From contig NZ_KB851200.1 in the NCBI RefSeq assembly GCF_000368065.1, positions 1,233,204 through 1,297,203 of the forward strand: a stretch of DNA of 64,000 nt, written 5' to 3'. Below the pieces are notes generated by a model, which searched no databases, was not told the DNA's origin, and worked only from the letters and a program-made list of their open reading frames with translations. Source of the stretch: Acinetobacter seifertii (lineage in GTDB: Bacteria; Pseudomonadota; Gammaproteobacteria; Pseudomonadales; Moraxellaceae). The stretch's first letter is position 1. Every line of letters begins with the position of its first letter. Of the stretch, positions 1 through 10,887 are shown piece by piece. A program made the position numbers and the translations under genes.

Positions 1-3000
1 ATTTTGTCGCATAAACCAACCATTTACTGGCCTGTATTAGAAGCTGTAAATCAGCGTTTCCCTGAGCGTCCGTTACGTGCAGCGCATACCCACTCTTTCT
101 CATTTGACTCATCTTGGTTACAAGTTTTCTGGATGCTCTGGGGCCAAGAGCTACATATCTTTGATGAAAACATGCGTCGTGATGCATTTGGTTTAGTGCA
201 AGAGATTCAGCAACGACAAATCGATACACTTGATTTACCGCCATCTTTTTGCGCGCAAATGATAACGAATGGTTTATTTGCTGAAAATCAGCATCATCCA
301 AGTCTTATTTTGATTGGTGGTGAAGCTGCACCATTAGCTTTATGGCAACAGCTTAATGCTCAGCCTGAACTTTTTACTCATAACTTATATGGCCCAACAG
401 AATATACTGTTGATACTTTCCGAGCAGAATTAAAGCAGACAGCTCGCCCTGTCATTGGTAACCCTATTGGTAATACACAAGCCTATGTACTCGATCGCCA
501 CTTGCAACGATGCCCGACTGGCGTTATTGGTGAGCTTTATATTTCTGGTTTTGGGATTGCCAATGGTTATTTAGGTCGCGCTGACTTAAGTGCTGCCCGC
601 TTTGTAGCGAATCCATTTGAATATGGACAGCGCATGTACCGTACGGGTGATTTAGTCCGCTGGAATAGTGCGGGTAAACTTGAGTTTATGGGCCGCTGTG
701 ATGACCAGATTAAAATTCGTGGTTATCGAGTTGAGATTGGTGAAGTTGAAAATGCACTTTCGATTTTAGCCAATGTTGAAAGCGCAGTCGTGATTGCAGA
801 ACCGATTAATAATAGTCATCGTTTACTCGGTTATTGTGTGGTCAAAGACATTGAACTTGATGAAAAAACCAGTGAGCAATTAAGTCAGCAATATTTAAGT
901 TTGTTACGTCAAAACTTACCTGAATATATGGTGCCATCTGCCCTGACTGTTATGTCCGAATTTCCACGAAATGTAAGTGGCAAAGTGGATAAAAAAGCAT
1001 TGCCAAAGCCTCAAATTCGTACCCACAGCCGAATGCCCCAAACACCTGAACAGCAACTTCTATGTCAAATTATTGCATCTGTTCTTAAGCTTGATGCTAT
1101 TGGAATTGATGACGACTTCTTTATGACAGGTGGCGATAGTATTTCTGCGATTATGCTTTGTACTCAATTGCGCCAACGTGGGTACGGCTTAAGACCAAGT
1201 GATGTATTCCAATTTAAAACAGTCGCTGCTATAGCACAGCAACTCACCCGACTAGATGAGCAACAAGCAGCCATTTCAAAACCGTTATTTTCAGCTGACC
1301 TAGAACAAAAGGTTCAAGAAAAATATGGTAAAAAAAGCACTATTTTACCATTGCTTCCTTTGCAAAAAGGCATGCTGTTCTTGTCTCAAGTTGAAAAACA
1401 ATCGAATTATAATGCTTTTACTCGTCTTAGCTTAAATGGAGACATTGATCCGGTACGTTTGCAGCAAGCGTTGATTACTGTATTAAAACGTCATCCTCAA
1501 CTAGGTGGACATTTTGATAGCGAATTAGCTGAAGAACCTGTTTTTATTTATTCATTACACCCTACTCAAGCTTGGCCAGTTCAGTTTTGTTCAGTCACTC
1601 CCGATCTGCTTGAGCAAACCATTCAAGAAGCATTGCAGCAACCGATTCATCTCGACCAACCTTATGGCCTGATTCGGGCAACCTTAATTCAACATGCTCC
1701 AGAACAGTTAGAACTATTGATTATGGTGCATCATCTGTTAACAGATGGCTGGTCAACTCCACTATTTTTACAAGATTTTATTAAGGCCTATCAGCAAGTT
1801 AACCAGCCATTACCTGCACTTGAACATAGTTATGAAAAGGTCATTAAAGCCTTATCTGCACGTGACCATGAAATATCAAAAGTGATATGGAAACGTGATT
1901 TAACTGATTTGCAGCCACTTATTTTATTTAATCAACCACAGAAAGCTGTACAGGAAACTTCATATCATTTAAGTGCTGAGTTGGGTGCAAAACTTCAGCA
2001 CAAATTACGCCAGCAAGGCATCACGCTTAATGTCTTCATGCAAATGATTTGGGCAATAACCTTAAATATTTATGCTCATCGTGAAGATATTGTATTTGGT
2101 ACACCTGTTTCTGGGCGTTCAGCACCTATTAATGGTTTAGAACAGCAAATCGGATTGTTTTTAAATACAATTCCAGTGCGTGTGAAGCTCAACATGCAGC
2201 AATCACTTTGGGAGCAATTACCTCATTTACAGCAATTGCATGTTGAACATTTAGAACATGATGGTTTAGGCCTACACGGTATTCAACAGTTAATAGCTCA
2301 AGGCAATCTTTTTGATAGTTTGCTAGTTGTAGAAAACTACCCAGATAGCCAATATTTACAGCAAAAACTTGGTAATGCTGCAATTTCAAAGCTCACAAAT
2401 CGCGGTTATAGTCACTATCCACTTGCGTTACTGGTCATCCCTGATCATCAAATTGAGCTGTTGCTTGAACAGCGTGGTGTAATTGATCAGCCTAAGCATT
2501 TCCTTGAGCGAATGGTTCAATTAATTGAAATCGCATTAAATGAACCGGAGACTTGTCTAGGTCACTATCGCTTACAACTTGCTGGGGAGCGTGATTTAAT
2601 CCAGAAAGTTAATCAAACTCAACATGAAGTTCGTCCAACAACCTTACAGCAATTACTCAGAGAACAAGCTCGAAATACTCCCGACAAAACAGCGTTATGT
2701 GATGAACATTATCAGCTTAGTTTTAGTGACGTACGTTTTCAAGTTTGTGCTTTAGCTCAGCAATTGCAAAAAATGGGCGTGCAGGCTGGAGACATAGTTG
2801 CCGTTGCCCTGCCAAGATCAATCAAACTCAGTATTGCTATTTTAGCGGTGATTGAAGCAGGTGCAGCTTATTTACCTATTGATTTACAACATCCGTCTGA
2901 GCGCATCAAATTTATGTTGCAGGATGCCAAATCTAAACTTGTGATTGGTGAACAAAAAGATCTAGCTGCAATTGCCCATCCATCAATAGCTACCTGTGCT

Positions 3001-5196
3001 TTTAATGAATTGTTTGATGACACAAAGGTTGATTTAAGTAGTTATAAAACGACAGTTATTACCCCACAGCATCCGGCATATTTAATCTATACATCGGGTA
3101 CAACAGGCCAACCAAAAGGTGTCATGGTTTCTCACCAAGCCATTGTGAACCGTATTTTATGGATGCAATCAGAATATCCACTGTCAGCCAACGATACGAT
3201 TTTGCAAAAAACGCCATGCACTTTTGATGTCTCTGTATGGGAATTTTTCTGGTCATATTTAGTTGGTGCACGATTGTTTATGGCACCTGTAGATGCACAC
3301 CGTGATCCATTGGCATTATTAAGCCTTATTCAAAAATATCAGATAACGACATTACATTTTGTACCTTCAATGCTGGCTGTTTTTGAAAATGCTGCCACCG
3401 AAATTTTGTCATCTGCTCAACTCCAAAGTTTGCCAATCCGCCGAGTATTCTGTAGTGGTGAGGCATTACCAACGGCTTTAGCAAAATCATTTACCGAACA
3501 CTTTAGCTGTGAGCTGCATAACTTATATGGCCCAACAGAAGCTGCGGTAGATGTGAGTTATATGGACGCAACACTGGGACTACATCCGGAAGAAAGTAGC
3601 GTTGCAATTGGCTATCCAGTCTGGAATACCCAGCTTTATATTTTAGATCAATACTTACGCCCTGTTCCTGTTGGAGTAGATGGTGAGCTTTATTTAGCAG
3701 GTCATCAATTGGCAATGGGTTATTTGCATCGAGCAGACTTAACGGCAACACGTTTTGTGGCAAACCCATTCGCAGCAGGTCAACGCATGTACCGCACTGG
3801 TGATATTGCCCGTTGGCATGCAGACGGCAGTATTCAATATGTGGGCCGTGCTGATGACCAGTTAAAGATACGTGGACAACGTATTGAACTGGGTGAAATT
3901 GAACAACAATTACGCATACTCAGCGGTCTTGATGTTGTTGTACACCCTATCGTTACTGAACAAAATAAAGCTGATGTTCAGTTGGTTGCTTATTTGCAAA
4001 CAACAGCCCCTGTGGACATTGAGCAGCTAAAGAAACAATTGGCGAAACAGCTTCCTGCATATATGGTGCCGACCCACTATGTATTAGTTGAGAAATTCCC
4101 ATTAAGTCATAATGGTAAGCTGGACCGTAAAGCGCTGCCGCAACCACCCCTTACTCCTTCAAATACAGAAAAACAGTACGCCACCACTACTTTTGAACAT
4201 GAACTGACACGTATTTTCCAGCAAGTTTTAAATACAGAGCAAAATATTGGTGTGAACGAAGATTTCTTTGCCATTGGTGGGCATTCCATTTTGGTGATGA
4301 AGCTCGCAATTGAAATCCGAAAAGTATTTAAGCGGACCATTCCAATTGGTCAATTGATGAGTCATGTCACGATTCAACGTTTATCGGCTTTACTGCTTAC
4401 ACAAGAACGTTTGGCAGAAGTTGAACAAACTGGCATGCAACCAATTTTACCCATCCGTTCTGGCTCTGGGCATCCATTGTTCTGTTTCTACCCAGGTTCT
4501 GGTTCGGCATGGCAATATACGGTTCTGAATCGTTATCTGCATTCTGATTTACCCATTATTGGATTGCAGTCACCTCGACCAGATGGCCTATTGGCAAATA
4601 GTACTGATATGGACGAATTGGTTGAAAAACAACTTGAGATTATTCGCAAGCAACAACCAACAGGACCTTATACGTTACTAGGTTATTCACTTGGCGGCAC
4701 TGTAGCCTATGCAGTTGCAGCGAAGTTAACTGAACAAGGTGAAAAAGTTGATTATCTCGGCTTATTAGACACTTACCCTGCTGAAATTCATCAGTGGTTA
4801 GATTTATCGGTAGAGGAAATGAATGCAGAAGCCGAACAAGAACAGCTTCAATTTTTCAATGATATTTTAGCCGATGTAGATACGGCATTAAGTGAAGAAA
4901 CCCGCCGTTTACAAGAGGATATTTTTGCGAACTATCGCGATGCCGTCCGTTTATTAAAACCATATAAGATGCCGAACTTTGATGGTGAACTACACTTAGT
5001 TGTCGCTGAAAAAGACTTGCTGCCGTATATCCAACCAGAACAACAATGGTCACCTTTAGTTAAAAAACTCAATATTGTTCGACTCAGTGAAGCGGACCAT
5101 ACCGATATATTGTCTCCGCAGCAGCTTGAAACACTTGGCCCGATTTTAAACCGTATGATTTGTCAGGCACGCGGTTTAGAGGAGCACACGCCATGA
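1..5196 (+). CDS. Dimodular non-ribosomal peptide synthetase, 3' part (A-T-C-A-T-TE), catechol siderophore type
   Basis: The reading frame is open at the window edge, so the 5' end is missing. Residues are numbered from the TTG at position 4. Residues 1-335 are the back of an adenylation domain ([10 protein letters not shown] near 127, YRTGDL near 212, [10 protein letters not shown] near 324). A carrier domain follows (GGDSI near 376), then a condensation domain with HHLLTDG at 576-582. A complete adenylation domain comes next ([11 protein letters not shown] near 1029), then a second carrier domain (GGHSI near 1425) and a thioesterase from about 1480 (GYSLGG near 1560, ADH near 1698). The second A domain closely resembles serine-activating EntF ([19 protein letters not shown] stretch, [13 protein letters not shown]). 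Inference: it adds a residue, then serine, and the thioesterase releases or cyclises a dihydroxybenzoyl peptide. The first module's substrate is unresolved. Confidence 0.93.
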   Translation: MLSHKPTIYWPVLEAVNQRFPERPLRAAHTHSFSFDSSWLQVFWMLWGQELHIFDENMRRDAFGLVQEIQQRQIDTLDLPPSFCAQMITNGLFAENQHHPSLILIGGEAAPLALWQQLNAQPELFTHNLYGPTEYTVDTFRAELKQTARPVIGNPIGNTQAYVLDRHLQRCPTGVIGELYISGFGIANGYLGRADLSAARFVANPFEYGQRMYRTGDLVRWNSAGKLEFMGRCDDQIKIRGYRVEIGEVENALSILANVESAVVIAEPINNSHRLLGYCVVKDIELDEKTSEQLSQQYLSLLRQNLPEYMVPSALTVMSEFPRNVSGKVDKKALPKPQIRTHSRMPQTPEQQLLCQIIASVLKLDAIGIDDDFFMTGGDSISAIMLCTQLRQRGYGLRPSDVFQFKTVAAIAQQLTRLDEQQAAISKPLFSADLEQKVQEKYGKKSTILPLLPLQKGMLFLSQVEKQSNYNAFTRLSLNGDIDPVRLQQALITVLKRHPQLGGHFDSELAEEPVFIYSLHPTQAWPVQFCSVTPDLLEQTIQEALQQPIHLDQPYGLIRATLIQHAPEQLELLIMVHHLLTDGWSTPLFLQDFIKAYQQVNQPLPALEHSYEKVIKALSARDHEISKVIWKRDLTDLQPLILFNQPQKAVQETSYHLSAELGAKLQHKLRQQGITLNVFMQMIWAITLNIYAHREDIVFGTPVSGRSAPINGLEQQIGLFLNTIPVRVKLNMQQSLWEQLPHLQQLHVEHLEHDGLGLHGIQQLIAQGNLFDSLLVVENYPDSQYLQQKLGNAAISKLTNRGYSHYPLALLVIPDHQIELLLEQRGVIDQPKHFLERMVQLIEIALNEPETCLGHYRLQLAGERDLIQKVNQTQHEVRPTTLQQLLREQARNTPDKTALCDEHYQLSFSDVRFQVCALAQQLQKMGVQAGDIVAVALPRSIKLSIAILAVIEAGAAYLPIDLQHPSERIKFMLQDAKSKLVIGEQKDLAAIAHPSIATCAFNELFDDTKVDLSSYKTTVITPQHPAYLIYTSGTTGQPKGVMVSHQAIVNRILWMQSEYPLSANDTILQKTPCTFDVSVWEFFWSYLVGARLFMAPVDAHRDPLALLSLIQKYQITTLHFVPSMLAVFENAATEILSSAQLQSLPIRRVFCSGEALPTALAKSFTEHFSCELHNLYGPTEAAVDVSYMDATLGLHPEESSVAIGYPVWNTQLYILDQYLRPVPVGVDGELYLAGHQLAMGYLHRADLTATRFVANPFAAGQRMYRTGDIARWHADGSIQYVGRADDQLKIRGQRIELGEIEQQLRILSGLDVVVHPIVTEQNKADVQLVAYLQTTAPVDIEQLKKQLAKQLPAYMVPTHYVLVEKFPLSHNGKLDRKALPQPPLTPSNTEKQYATTTFEHELTRIFQQVLNTEQNIGVNEDFFAIGGHSILVMKLAIEIRKVFKRTIPIGQLMSHVTIQRLSALLLTQERLAEVEQTGMQPILPIRSGSGHPLFCFYPGSGSAWQYTVLNRYLHSDLPIIGLQSPRPDGLLANSTDMDELVEKQLEIIRKQQPTGPYTLLGYSLGGTVAYAVAAKLTEQGEKVDYLGLLDTYPAEIHQWLDLSVEEMNAEAEQEQLQFFNDILADVDTALSEETRRLQEDIFANYRDAVRLLKPYKMPNFDGELHLVVAEKDLLPYIQPEQQWSPLVKKLNIVRLSEADHTDILSPQQLETLGPILNRMICQARGLEEHTP

Positions 5197-6443
5197 GCTT
5201 CAAATCTATATTGACCGATTTTAGTCTTTTAAAACGTAATGCTCATTTCCGACATGTATTTATTGCCCGCACATTGTCATTGTTAACCATTGGCATGTTG
5301 GTCGTGGCTATTCCAAAACAAGTCTATGACATTACGGGGAACTCGCTTAACGTTGCTGTCGCAATGGCTTTTGAAGGCATTGCTATGTTTATTGGTTTGT
5401 TACTTGGTGGTTTGCTGTCAGATCGCAAAGATCGAAAATGGCTGATTTTATTGGCACGTGGTGTGTGTGGTTTAGGCTTTGCCGGCCTCGCCATCAATGC
5501 CATGTTTGAGCACCCTTCACTCTATGCGATTTATTTTTTATCGGCATGGGATGGTTTCTTTGGTGCACTGGGTGTAACGGCAATGATGGCGATCATGCCT
5601 GTGATTGTAGGGCGCGAAAATATTGTACAAGCCCGTGCGATCAGTATGGTATCTGTACGGCTTGCAACCGTTATTTCACCAGCAATCGGCGGTATTTTAA
5701 TTGCGGTTAGTGGTGTTGCGACGGTGTATTGGGTCTCAACCGTGGGTACTTTACTCACTGTGTTTTTATTAATGGGGCTGCCTGCACTTAAACCACAACA
5801 TGCATCAAATGGTGAGAGTCCTCTTCGCCAATTAGCTCAAGGGTTTAAATTTGTTTTTAAAAATAAAGTAATCGGTAGCACGATTTTAATAGGCACATTG
5901 CTTAGTTTTAGCAGTGCTATTCGAATTATTTTTCCACAAATGGCAGATGAAATTTTTCACGGCGGTGCATTTGAACTCGGACTTATGTATTCGGCCGTGC
6001 CTTTAGGCTCAACTTTAGGTGCCTTACTAAGTGGATGGACAACAAGGTTACTCAAACCCGGCTTAGTCATGCTCTATACGTGCTTAGGTGTTTTTAGTTG
6101 CATGATTATGATTGGACTTTCACCTTGGCTCATCGTGACTTTACCAATTTTATGTGTTTTCGGATATTTGATGTCGATTGCCAACTTGCTTCAATACAGC
6201 ATTGTGCAAGGACATACACCTGACGAATATCTAGGGCGTATTAACGCAATTTGGCTCGCACAAGATGCGTTAGGCGACTCGATTGCCACTACAACTTTGG
6301 GTCTCTTAACTCGGTTTTTACCAATATCAGGAAGTATCCTCTTCTTTGGCATACTAAGCTTTGCAGTAGGATTTATGTTCCTATTCAACTCTCAAGATAT
6401 GCGTGAAACAGGATTCCAAGATCCTAAGTTACAAGAAAATTAA
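5193..6443 (+). CDS. MFS siderophore exporter, EntS-like
   Basis: A 416-residue major facilitator protein with about 12 membrane segments and the loop-2 motif [12 protein letters not shown]. It resembles EntS, the inner-membrane exporter of enterobactin. The start is the ATG at 5193, which overlaps the NRPS stop as ATGA, so the two genes are translationally coupled; a longer in-frame start at 5160 lies inside the NRPS and is not needed. The position directly behind an EntF-like synthetase supports a role in exporting that product. The exact siderophore is unknown. A strong hairpin terminator follows within 15 bases. Confidence 0.88.
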   Translation: MSFKSILTDFSLLKRNAHFRHVFIARTLSLLTIGMLVVAIPKQVYDITGNSLNVAVAMAFEGIAMFIGLLLGGLLSDRKDRKWLILLARGVCGLGFAGLAINAMFEHPSLYAIYFLSAWDGFFGALGVTAMMAIMPVIVGRENIVQARAISMVSVRLATVISPAIGGILIAVSGVATVYWVSTVGTLLTVFLLMGLPALKPQHASNGESPLRQLAQGFKFVFKNKVIGSTILIGTLLSFSSAIRIIFPQMADEIFHGGAFELGLMYSAVPLGSTLGALLSGWTTRLLKPGLVMLYTCLGVFSCMIMIGLSPWLIVTLPILCVFGYLMSIANLLQYSIVQGHTPDEYLGRINAIWLAQDALGDSIATTTLGLLTRFLPISGSILFFGILSFAVGFMFLFNSQDMRETGFQDPKLQEN

Positions 6444-6452
6444 ACCCTAAAT

Positions 6453-6481
6453 AAAAGAAGGCAATTCGTTGCCTTCTTTTA
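6453..6481. terminator. Bidirectional intrinsic terminator
   Basis: The hairpin GAAGGCAA-ttcg-TTGCCTTC is flanked by an A tract on the left and a T tract on the right, so it can end transcripts from both convergent genes (exporter on +, phosphopantetheinyl transferase on -). Confidence 0.85.
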
Positions 6482-6483
6482 TT

Positions 6484-7215
6484 TTAAGCAAAATTTCGTG
6501 CCTGAAAAACCCAAGTCATAATATGGTCTTGTTCTATGGTCCAGCCACCGTCATAGCGTTCTAAAAGTTGATAGCGGTGCTGAATTTCCGGCAAAAAAGT
6601 TAGCGTTAATGTTTGATTTTCAAAATTAATATCAATGATAGATGCTTCCAAGAAATCAATATATTGCTTTGCAGTAGGATAAACCGCTTTATATAGGCTT
6701 TCTTTTATAGAAAAAATTAAGCTCACATAGTGAGCAAAATCCAAAAAATCAGCCGCTTTACTTTTCCATAAATTGAACTCAGATGGCGTTAAAATAAGAT
6801 GTGCACTCTCTTGAGCAAATTCTGAGGTCACCCAGTGCTCGATATCAATTCCCAAATAAATCGCATTATTAGATAACGCAACAATTAACTTATTTTGTGA
6901 ATGACTAATACTCCCCAAAACATGGGATGGCCAGATGGGTAAAGGTTCGTGCATAGAGGTTATGGGCTGATCTAAACCAAAATGATGATTTAAAACAGCC
7001 TGAGCTAAGACCCTGCCACATAAATACTCATTTTTACGATCGACACACGCTTGAGCAATTTTTAGGGGATGCTCTAATTGTTGGTTTATATACAAATGCA
7101 TTGTTTGCGATAAATCTAGCCCATAACAAAATAGCTCTGATGTAAAAAAAATAGGGTTCGAAATTTCATAAATTGATGTACTGATTTGTTCAGGAATGTA
7201 GAGATAATTGCTCAC
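6484..7215 (-). CDS. 4'-phosphopantetheinyl transferase, EntD-like
   Basis: A 243-residue Sfp/EntD-type transferase that would load the phosphopantetheine arm on the NRPS carrier domains. Visible motifs are RKNEYLCGR in the N-terminal half, GIDIEHW (metal-binding Asp) and SIKESLYKA (catalytic Glu and Lys), all in the expected order. Length fits the EntD group. The start codon is GTG with only a weak GAAG upstream, so the start is less sure than the identity. It lies convergent to the exporter and divergent from the PepSY operon, with AT-rich Fur-like palindromes in the gap. The context supports a dedicated siderophore activator. Confidence 0.9.
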   Translation of the reverse strand: MSNYLYIPEQISTSIYEISNPIFFTSELFCYGLDLSQTMHLYINQQLEHPLKIAQACVDRKNEYLCGRVLAQAVLNHHFGLDQPITSMHEPLPIWPSHVLGSISHSQNKLIVALSNNAIYLGIDIEHWVTSEFAQESAHLILTPSEFNLWKSKAADFLDFAHYVSLIFSIKESLYKAVYPTAKQYIDFLEASIIDINFENQTLTLTFLPEIQHRYQLLERYDGGWTIEQDHIMTWVFQARNFA

Positions 7216-7279
7216 GTATTCGACTTCAAAATAAATATTTTTAAAGAGTTACCCCTATTTTATATTACTAACTTCTTAT

Positions 7280-7318
7280 GATAAATAATTATATTTATCA
7301 TTTGATAATAATTATTAC
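7280..7318. promoter_or_regulatory. Possible Fur-binding palindromes
   Basis: Two AT-rich inverted repeats sit in the divergent gap between the phosphopantetheinyl transferase and the PepSY operon: GATAAATAATTATATTTATC at 7280-7299 and GATAATAATTATTAC at 7304-7318. Both resemble parts of the Fur box (GATAATGATAATCATTATC), and overlapping Fur boxes are common at siderophore genes. In such AT-rich DNA chance matches are possible, so this is a candidate only. Confidence 0.45.
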
Positions 7319-7371
7319 TTACTTATACTGTTGGGTAAATTTTGACTTTAATTTACTTATAAACATCGATT

Positions 7372-7629
7372 ATGAAACTTATAGGACTTTTTTTGACCCT
7401 GTTGGGAGCGGTCAGTATCTATTGTAGTCATAGCAACCAAAATCTGTTGTCTCAACATCTTCCTACTTTCTTTAAGTATTTGGGTCTAGTGCTATTAGGC
7501 ATTGGATTCATTGCACTTTTTGCAAGCTTACCGAAAGTGGTTGCCGCTTTTTGCTGGTTCATGCTCATCATTTTTGCGTGGTCGTTTCTTCCTTTTATGG
7601 TGCTTTTTAAACGGAAACTGGTTTCATGA
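7372..7629 (+). CDS. Small inner-membrane protein of PepSY operon
   Basis: An 85-residue hydrophobic protein with two or three predicted membrane segments and no catalytic motif I recognise. It is the first of three overlapping or closely spaced genes; its TGA stop overlaps the next ATG at 7626. Small membrane proteins of this kind (DUF3325/DUF3649-like) often accompany PepSY-domain proteins in iron-uptake loci, which is the basis for the tentative link. Iron regulation is inferred only from the upstream palindromes. Confidence 0.7.
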   Translation: MKLIGLFLTLLGAVSIYCSHSNQNLLSQHLPTFFKYLGLVLLGIGFIALFASLPKVVAAFCWFMLIIFAWSFLPFMVLFKRKLVS

Positions 7630-7916
7630 AAGCTAAAATTCAGTCTCCGATCCAGCCAGACTGGTGGAGTAAAACTTTTGCTGGTGGTGTTTTTGGTCTA
7701 AGTCTTTCTATCGCTATTGGTAATTTGATTGTTTTATTAGGCCAACCTTATGTTGCCATGGATTTATTGGTGCAAGTGGGTATGTGGAGTGTTCCTTGGG
7801 TTTGGATGCCGATTATGTTTGCTAGTTATTTTTTTACGACTGGACGAAAAGCGCTTATCTATTTATTGATTGCGAATGCCCTAGCGTATAGCTGTATTTT
7901 TGTCTTACGGGGTTAA
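7626..7916 (+). CDS. Small inner-membrane protein, possible DUF3649-like iron-uptake protein
   Basis: A 96-residue protein with about three membrane segments, starting inside the stop codon of the gene before it (ATGA). The next gene begins two bases after its stop. The sequence SKTFAGGVFGLSLSIAIGNL near the N terminus resembles small membrane partners of PepSY proteins in iron-uptake operons of Pseudomonas and Acinetobacter, but I cannot confirm the family. Function is unknown. Confidence 0.65.
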   Translation: MKAKIQSPIQPDWWSKTFAGGVFGLSLSIAIGNLIVLLGQPYVAMDLLVQVGMWSVPWVWMPIMFASYFFTTGRKALIYLLIANALAYSCIFVLRG

Positions 7917-7918
7917 AT

Positions 7919-9523
7919 ATGAAAGTACGTTCAGACATCATGAAATTAGCAAAAAGCATGCATACTTGGGTGGGTGTATGTGCTGGGATTTTGCTTTTTA
8001 TCTGTTTCTTTGCTGGTGGCCTCAGCATGTTTCAGCACCATATTAGTAAATGGGCTACGCCAACACAGCAAGTTTTGCCTAAAGTTTCACCCCACCAATA
8101 TAATGAGCTTATTCAAAAAGTTCAGGCTGCCTATCCTGCCGCACAAAAGAACTTCACACTGAATTTATCGTCCAATGAATTTCACTATGCACCCATTACT
8201 TGGAGTGAACATGAACGTGGAGATGGCTTTAATGCTGCTCAGTCTACGTGGATGGCTAGCTTAGGTGATAAAGGTCAGTTAATCATTGCCCGAGAAAACT
8301 TATCTAAAGCGGGCTGGCTAATCGAACAGTTACATGAAACAGCAGGCATACCGGGCATGGCAGGCCATCACGGATTAGGTCTCTATGTGATGGGCGTGGT
8401 TTCAATTTTATATTTTCTTGCCCTGCTTTCAGGAGTGATCATACTTTTACCAACCTTGGTAAAGGATTATTTTGTTATTCGGCCTGGCAAAAATAAAAAG
8501 CGCTTTTGGCTAGATGCGCATAACGTGATTGGAATTACGAGCTTACCTTTCCACATCATTATTAGTATTAGCGTTATTGTCTTTGCTTTTCATGACTTTT
8601 TTTATGATGCGATTGGACAACTTGCACTCAAAGGACAACCTGTTTTTCAGCGTTCTCCCCCTGCGCTTATTCAACCTAAACAAACGCACATTGATGTGCA
8701 GCAAATATTAGCTCAAGCTAAAAAAGTAGCGCCTGAATATTCAGTTGACTATATCCAGTTCAGTGGCCTAGATAAACCTGAAAAAGCCAATGCACGTATT
8801 GCTCTCTATAGCTCAGATCAGATGTTGCGTGGTGCAAATCATGACTTTATGCGTATGAACCCATATGCAGTTGAGCACTTTAATCATAAAGGTATTAACA
8901 CACAGACTGATGCTGGAAATAAGTTAATCAACGCCATGTTTAGCCTGCATTTTGGCAGTTTTGGTGGTACTGGCGTACGTTGGATTTATTTTGTTTTAGG
9001 TGTTGGTGGTGCCTTCTTATTTTATACGGGCAACATCCTTTGGGTTGAAACTCGTGCACGTAAGCAAAAGCGTGCTGAAGACCCTGTTCCTGTTCAACGT
9101 AAAGATGTGGTGTTCCTTGCGAACTTAACGATAGGTGCATGTTTAGGGTGTGTTTTAGCTGTCGCAGGTACAATGTTGGCCAGTCGTTGGCTTTTCGCAG
9201 CGCTTAACATTGAAAGCATGAATCACCTCTTTATGTATGGTTATTATGCGATTTTCCTACTGAGTTTGATTTATACCTTTGTGATTGGCTATGCAAAAGC
9301 TTTACCACAACTGCTGTTAACCTTAGTTTTGGTGTTATTTGCGATTCCGCTTACCTCCCTTTTAGCCTACTCCATTCCCCAAAGTGGCCTATGGGTACAT
9401 GGCGGAGAAATCTTAGTGGTTGATTTCTTAGCTATCATTTTTGCTTTTGCTTTCTGGCGTTTTTATCAACAAGCCCAAGATCGCCGAAAATCTGCTCCAA
9501 CTGGTAGTTTATGGGCTAGCTAA
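7919..9523 (+). CDS. PepSY-associated transmembrane protein
   Basis: A 534-residue inner-membrane protein. An N-terminal membrane segment follows the motif MHTWVGVCAGILL, a large periplasmic part lies between membrane helices, and the C-terminal third has a run of helices. This is the usual layout of PepSY-TM proteins found beside siderophore genes, where some act as reductases or help release iron in the periplasm. It is the last gene of a three-gene operon next to siderophore genes. Role in ferric-siderophore handling is inferred from family and context. An internal ATG at 7940 is an alternative start. Confidence 0.85.
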   Translation: MKVRSDIMKLAKSMHTWVGVCAGILLFICFFAGGLSMFQHHISKWATPTQQVLPKVSPHQYNELIQKVQAAYPAAQKNFTLNLSSNEFHYAPITWSEHERGDGFNAAQSTWMASLGDKGQLIIARENLSKAGWLIEQLHETAGIPGMAGHHGLGLYVMGVVSILYFLALLSGVIILLPTLVKDYFVIRPGKNKKRFWLDAHNVIGITSLPFHIIISISVIVFAFHDFFYDAIGQLALKGQPVFQRSPPALIQPKQTHIDVQQILAQAKKVAPEYSVDYIQFSGLDKPEKANARIALYSSDQMLRGANHDFMRMNPYAVEHFNHKGINTQTDAGNKLINAMFSLHFGSFGGTGVRWIYFVLGVGGAFLFYTGNILWVETRARKQKRAEDPVPVQRKDVVFLANLTIGACLGCVLAVAGTMLASRWLFAALNIESMNHLFMYGYYAIFLLSLIYTFVIGYAKALPQLLLTLVLVLFAIPLTSLLAYSIPQSGLWVHGGEILVVDFLAIIFAFAFWRFYQQAQDRRKSAPTGSLWAS

Positions 9524-9569
9524 CAACCATGAACTAACTAGACTGAAATAATGTGTGAAATATGAAAAA

Positions 9570-10190
9570 TTATAAAATCCACATTGTTTCGGTCAGTTGT
9601 TTAATTTCCTGAATATCATGACTCACATAAATCATCGGAATTTTTATTTCCTCTTTTACCTTCTGAAAAAAAGGAATAATTTCAGCTTTATGATTCGCAT
9701 CTAATGCAGATAAAGGTTCATCAAGTAGCAACAGCTTAGGTGAATATAATAATGCTCGGCCCAGTGCTATGCGCTGTTTTTCCCCTCCTGAGAGTTTGAT
9801 GGGCATACGTTGTAATAAGTGCCCTAACTTTAATAACTCAATAATATAATCTGCTTCAAAGTGACGTTCTTGTTGGGAAAGATGCTTAAGACCAAATAAT
9901 AAGTTTTGCTTCACCGTTTTATGCGGAAAAAGCTGAGCATCTTGAAAAACCAATCCAACATGCCGCTTTTGGGTACTCAAATTAATGTTTTGATCTGAAT
10001 CAAACCATGTTTGATCCTGTATTTTAATGAGTCCACTATGCGGTGTGTTCAACCCTGCAATGGCATGTAAAATCGATGTTTTACCTGACCCAGAGGCACC
10101 AAATAATCCAATAACAGCAGCATCCGACTGGAAGTTAGGTTCAATATGAAATTGACCCATCTGTAGCTGAAAACGGCAATCGATCAACAT
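9570..10190 (-). CDS. modC: Molybdate ABC transporter ATP-binding protein ModC (short form)
   Basis: A 206-residue ABC ATPase with Walker A (GASGSGKT), signature (LSGGEKQRIALGRALL) and Walker B (LLLLDEP), followed by the H-loop in YVSHD. It powers molybdate import with ModB. It ends soon after the ATPase core, so the C-terminal TOBE (molybdate-binding) domain of the usual ~350-residue ModC is missing. No continuation is visible beyond its stop. It begins four bases after modB. The assignment rests on ModA and ModB upstream and the ModE operator. Confidence 0.88.
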   Translation of the reverse strand: MLIDCRFQLQMGQFHIEPNFQSDAAVIGLFGASGSGKTSILHAIAGLNTPHSGLIKIQDQTWFDSDQNINLSTQKRHVGLVFQDAQLFPHKTVKQNLLFGLKHLSQQERHFEADYIIELLKLGHLLQRMPIKLSGGEKQRIALGRALLYSPKLLLLDEPLSALDANHKAEIIPFFQKVKEEIKIPMIYVSHDIQEIKQLTETMWIL

Positions 10191-10194
10191 ATTT

Positions 10195-10887
10195 CTACCG
10201 TCCTAAGCGCTTTTTTTGATAACGATGAAACCACTGTGCAAACCATAGCGCTAAAAAAGCCACACTTAACGATAAAACAATAAGCCGTTGAATAGCAGCC
10301 TCTGTATCGGGCTGTTGCATTAAGCTATACATAGCCAAAGGCAAAGTCCGGGTTTCATTTGAAATATTACCCACAAAGGTAATGGTCGCACCAAACTCAC
10401 CTAAACTGCGGCAAAAGCACAAAATAGCACCAATTAAAATACCACTGCTCGCAAGCGGCAAAGTGACATGAAAAAATGCACCTAAAGATGAGGCACCTAG
10501 TGTCTTTGCTGCCATTTCTAAGCGCTGATCGACCAGTTCAATCGCTAGTCGAATCGATTGCACCAATAGCGGAAAACCCATTACTGCCGAAGCAAGAACT
10601 GCGCCTTTCCAGTTAAATGCAAAATCAATTCCGAGAGGCGCCAAATATTGCCCAACAACACCGCGGCTCCCAAAAACTTGTAAAAGCAAATAACCAGGAA
10701 CCACTGGCGGTAGCACTAAAGGTAAAAACACCAATGTTTCAATAAATGACTTACCCCAGAACTCTTTACGTGCCAAAAACCATCCCACACAAATTGCAGG
10801 AATAATGCTGACCACAAGACAACTTGCTGCAACCTTACAAGAAAGTTGAAGAACGCTGAGTTCTTCTGGGGTTAAAGAAAACATCAT
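10195..10887 (-). CDS. modB: Molybdate ABC transporter permease ModB
   Basis: A 230-residue inner-membrane permease with five or six membrane segments. It has the permease EAA-type loop (AAKTLGASSLGAFFHVTLP) followed by GEFGATITFVG, which is highly characteristic of ModB. Its ATG overlaps the modA stop (ATGA) and modC follows after four bases, so modABC is one operon. Confidence 0.93.
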   Translation of the reverse strand: MMFSLTPEELSVLQLSCKVAASCLVVSIIPAICVGWFLARKEFWGKSFIETLVFLPLVLPPVVPGYLLLQVFGSRGVVGQYLAPLGIDFAFNWKGAVLASAVMGFPLLVQSIRLAIELVDQRLEMAAKTLGASSLGAFFHVTLPLASSGILIGAILCFCRSLGEFGATITFVGNISNETRTLPLAMYSLMQQPDTEAAIQRLIVLSLSVAFLALWFAQWFHRYQKKRLGR

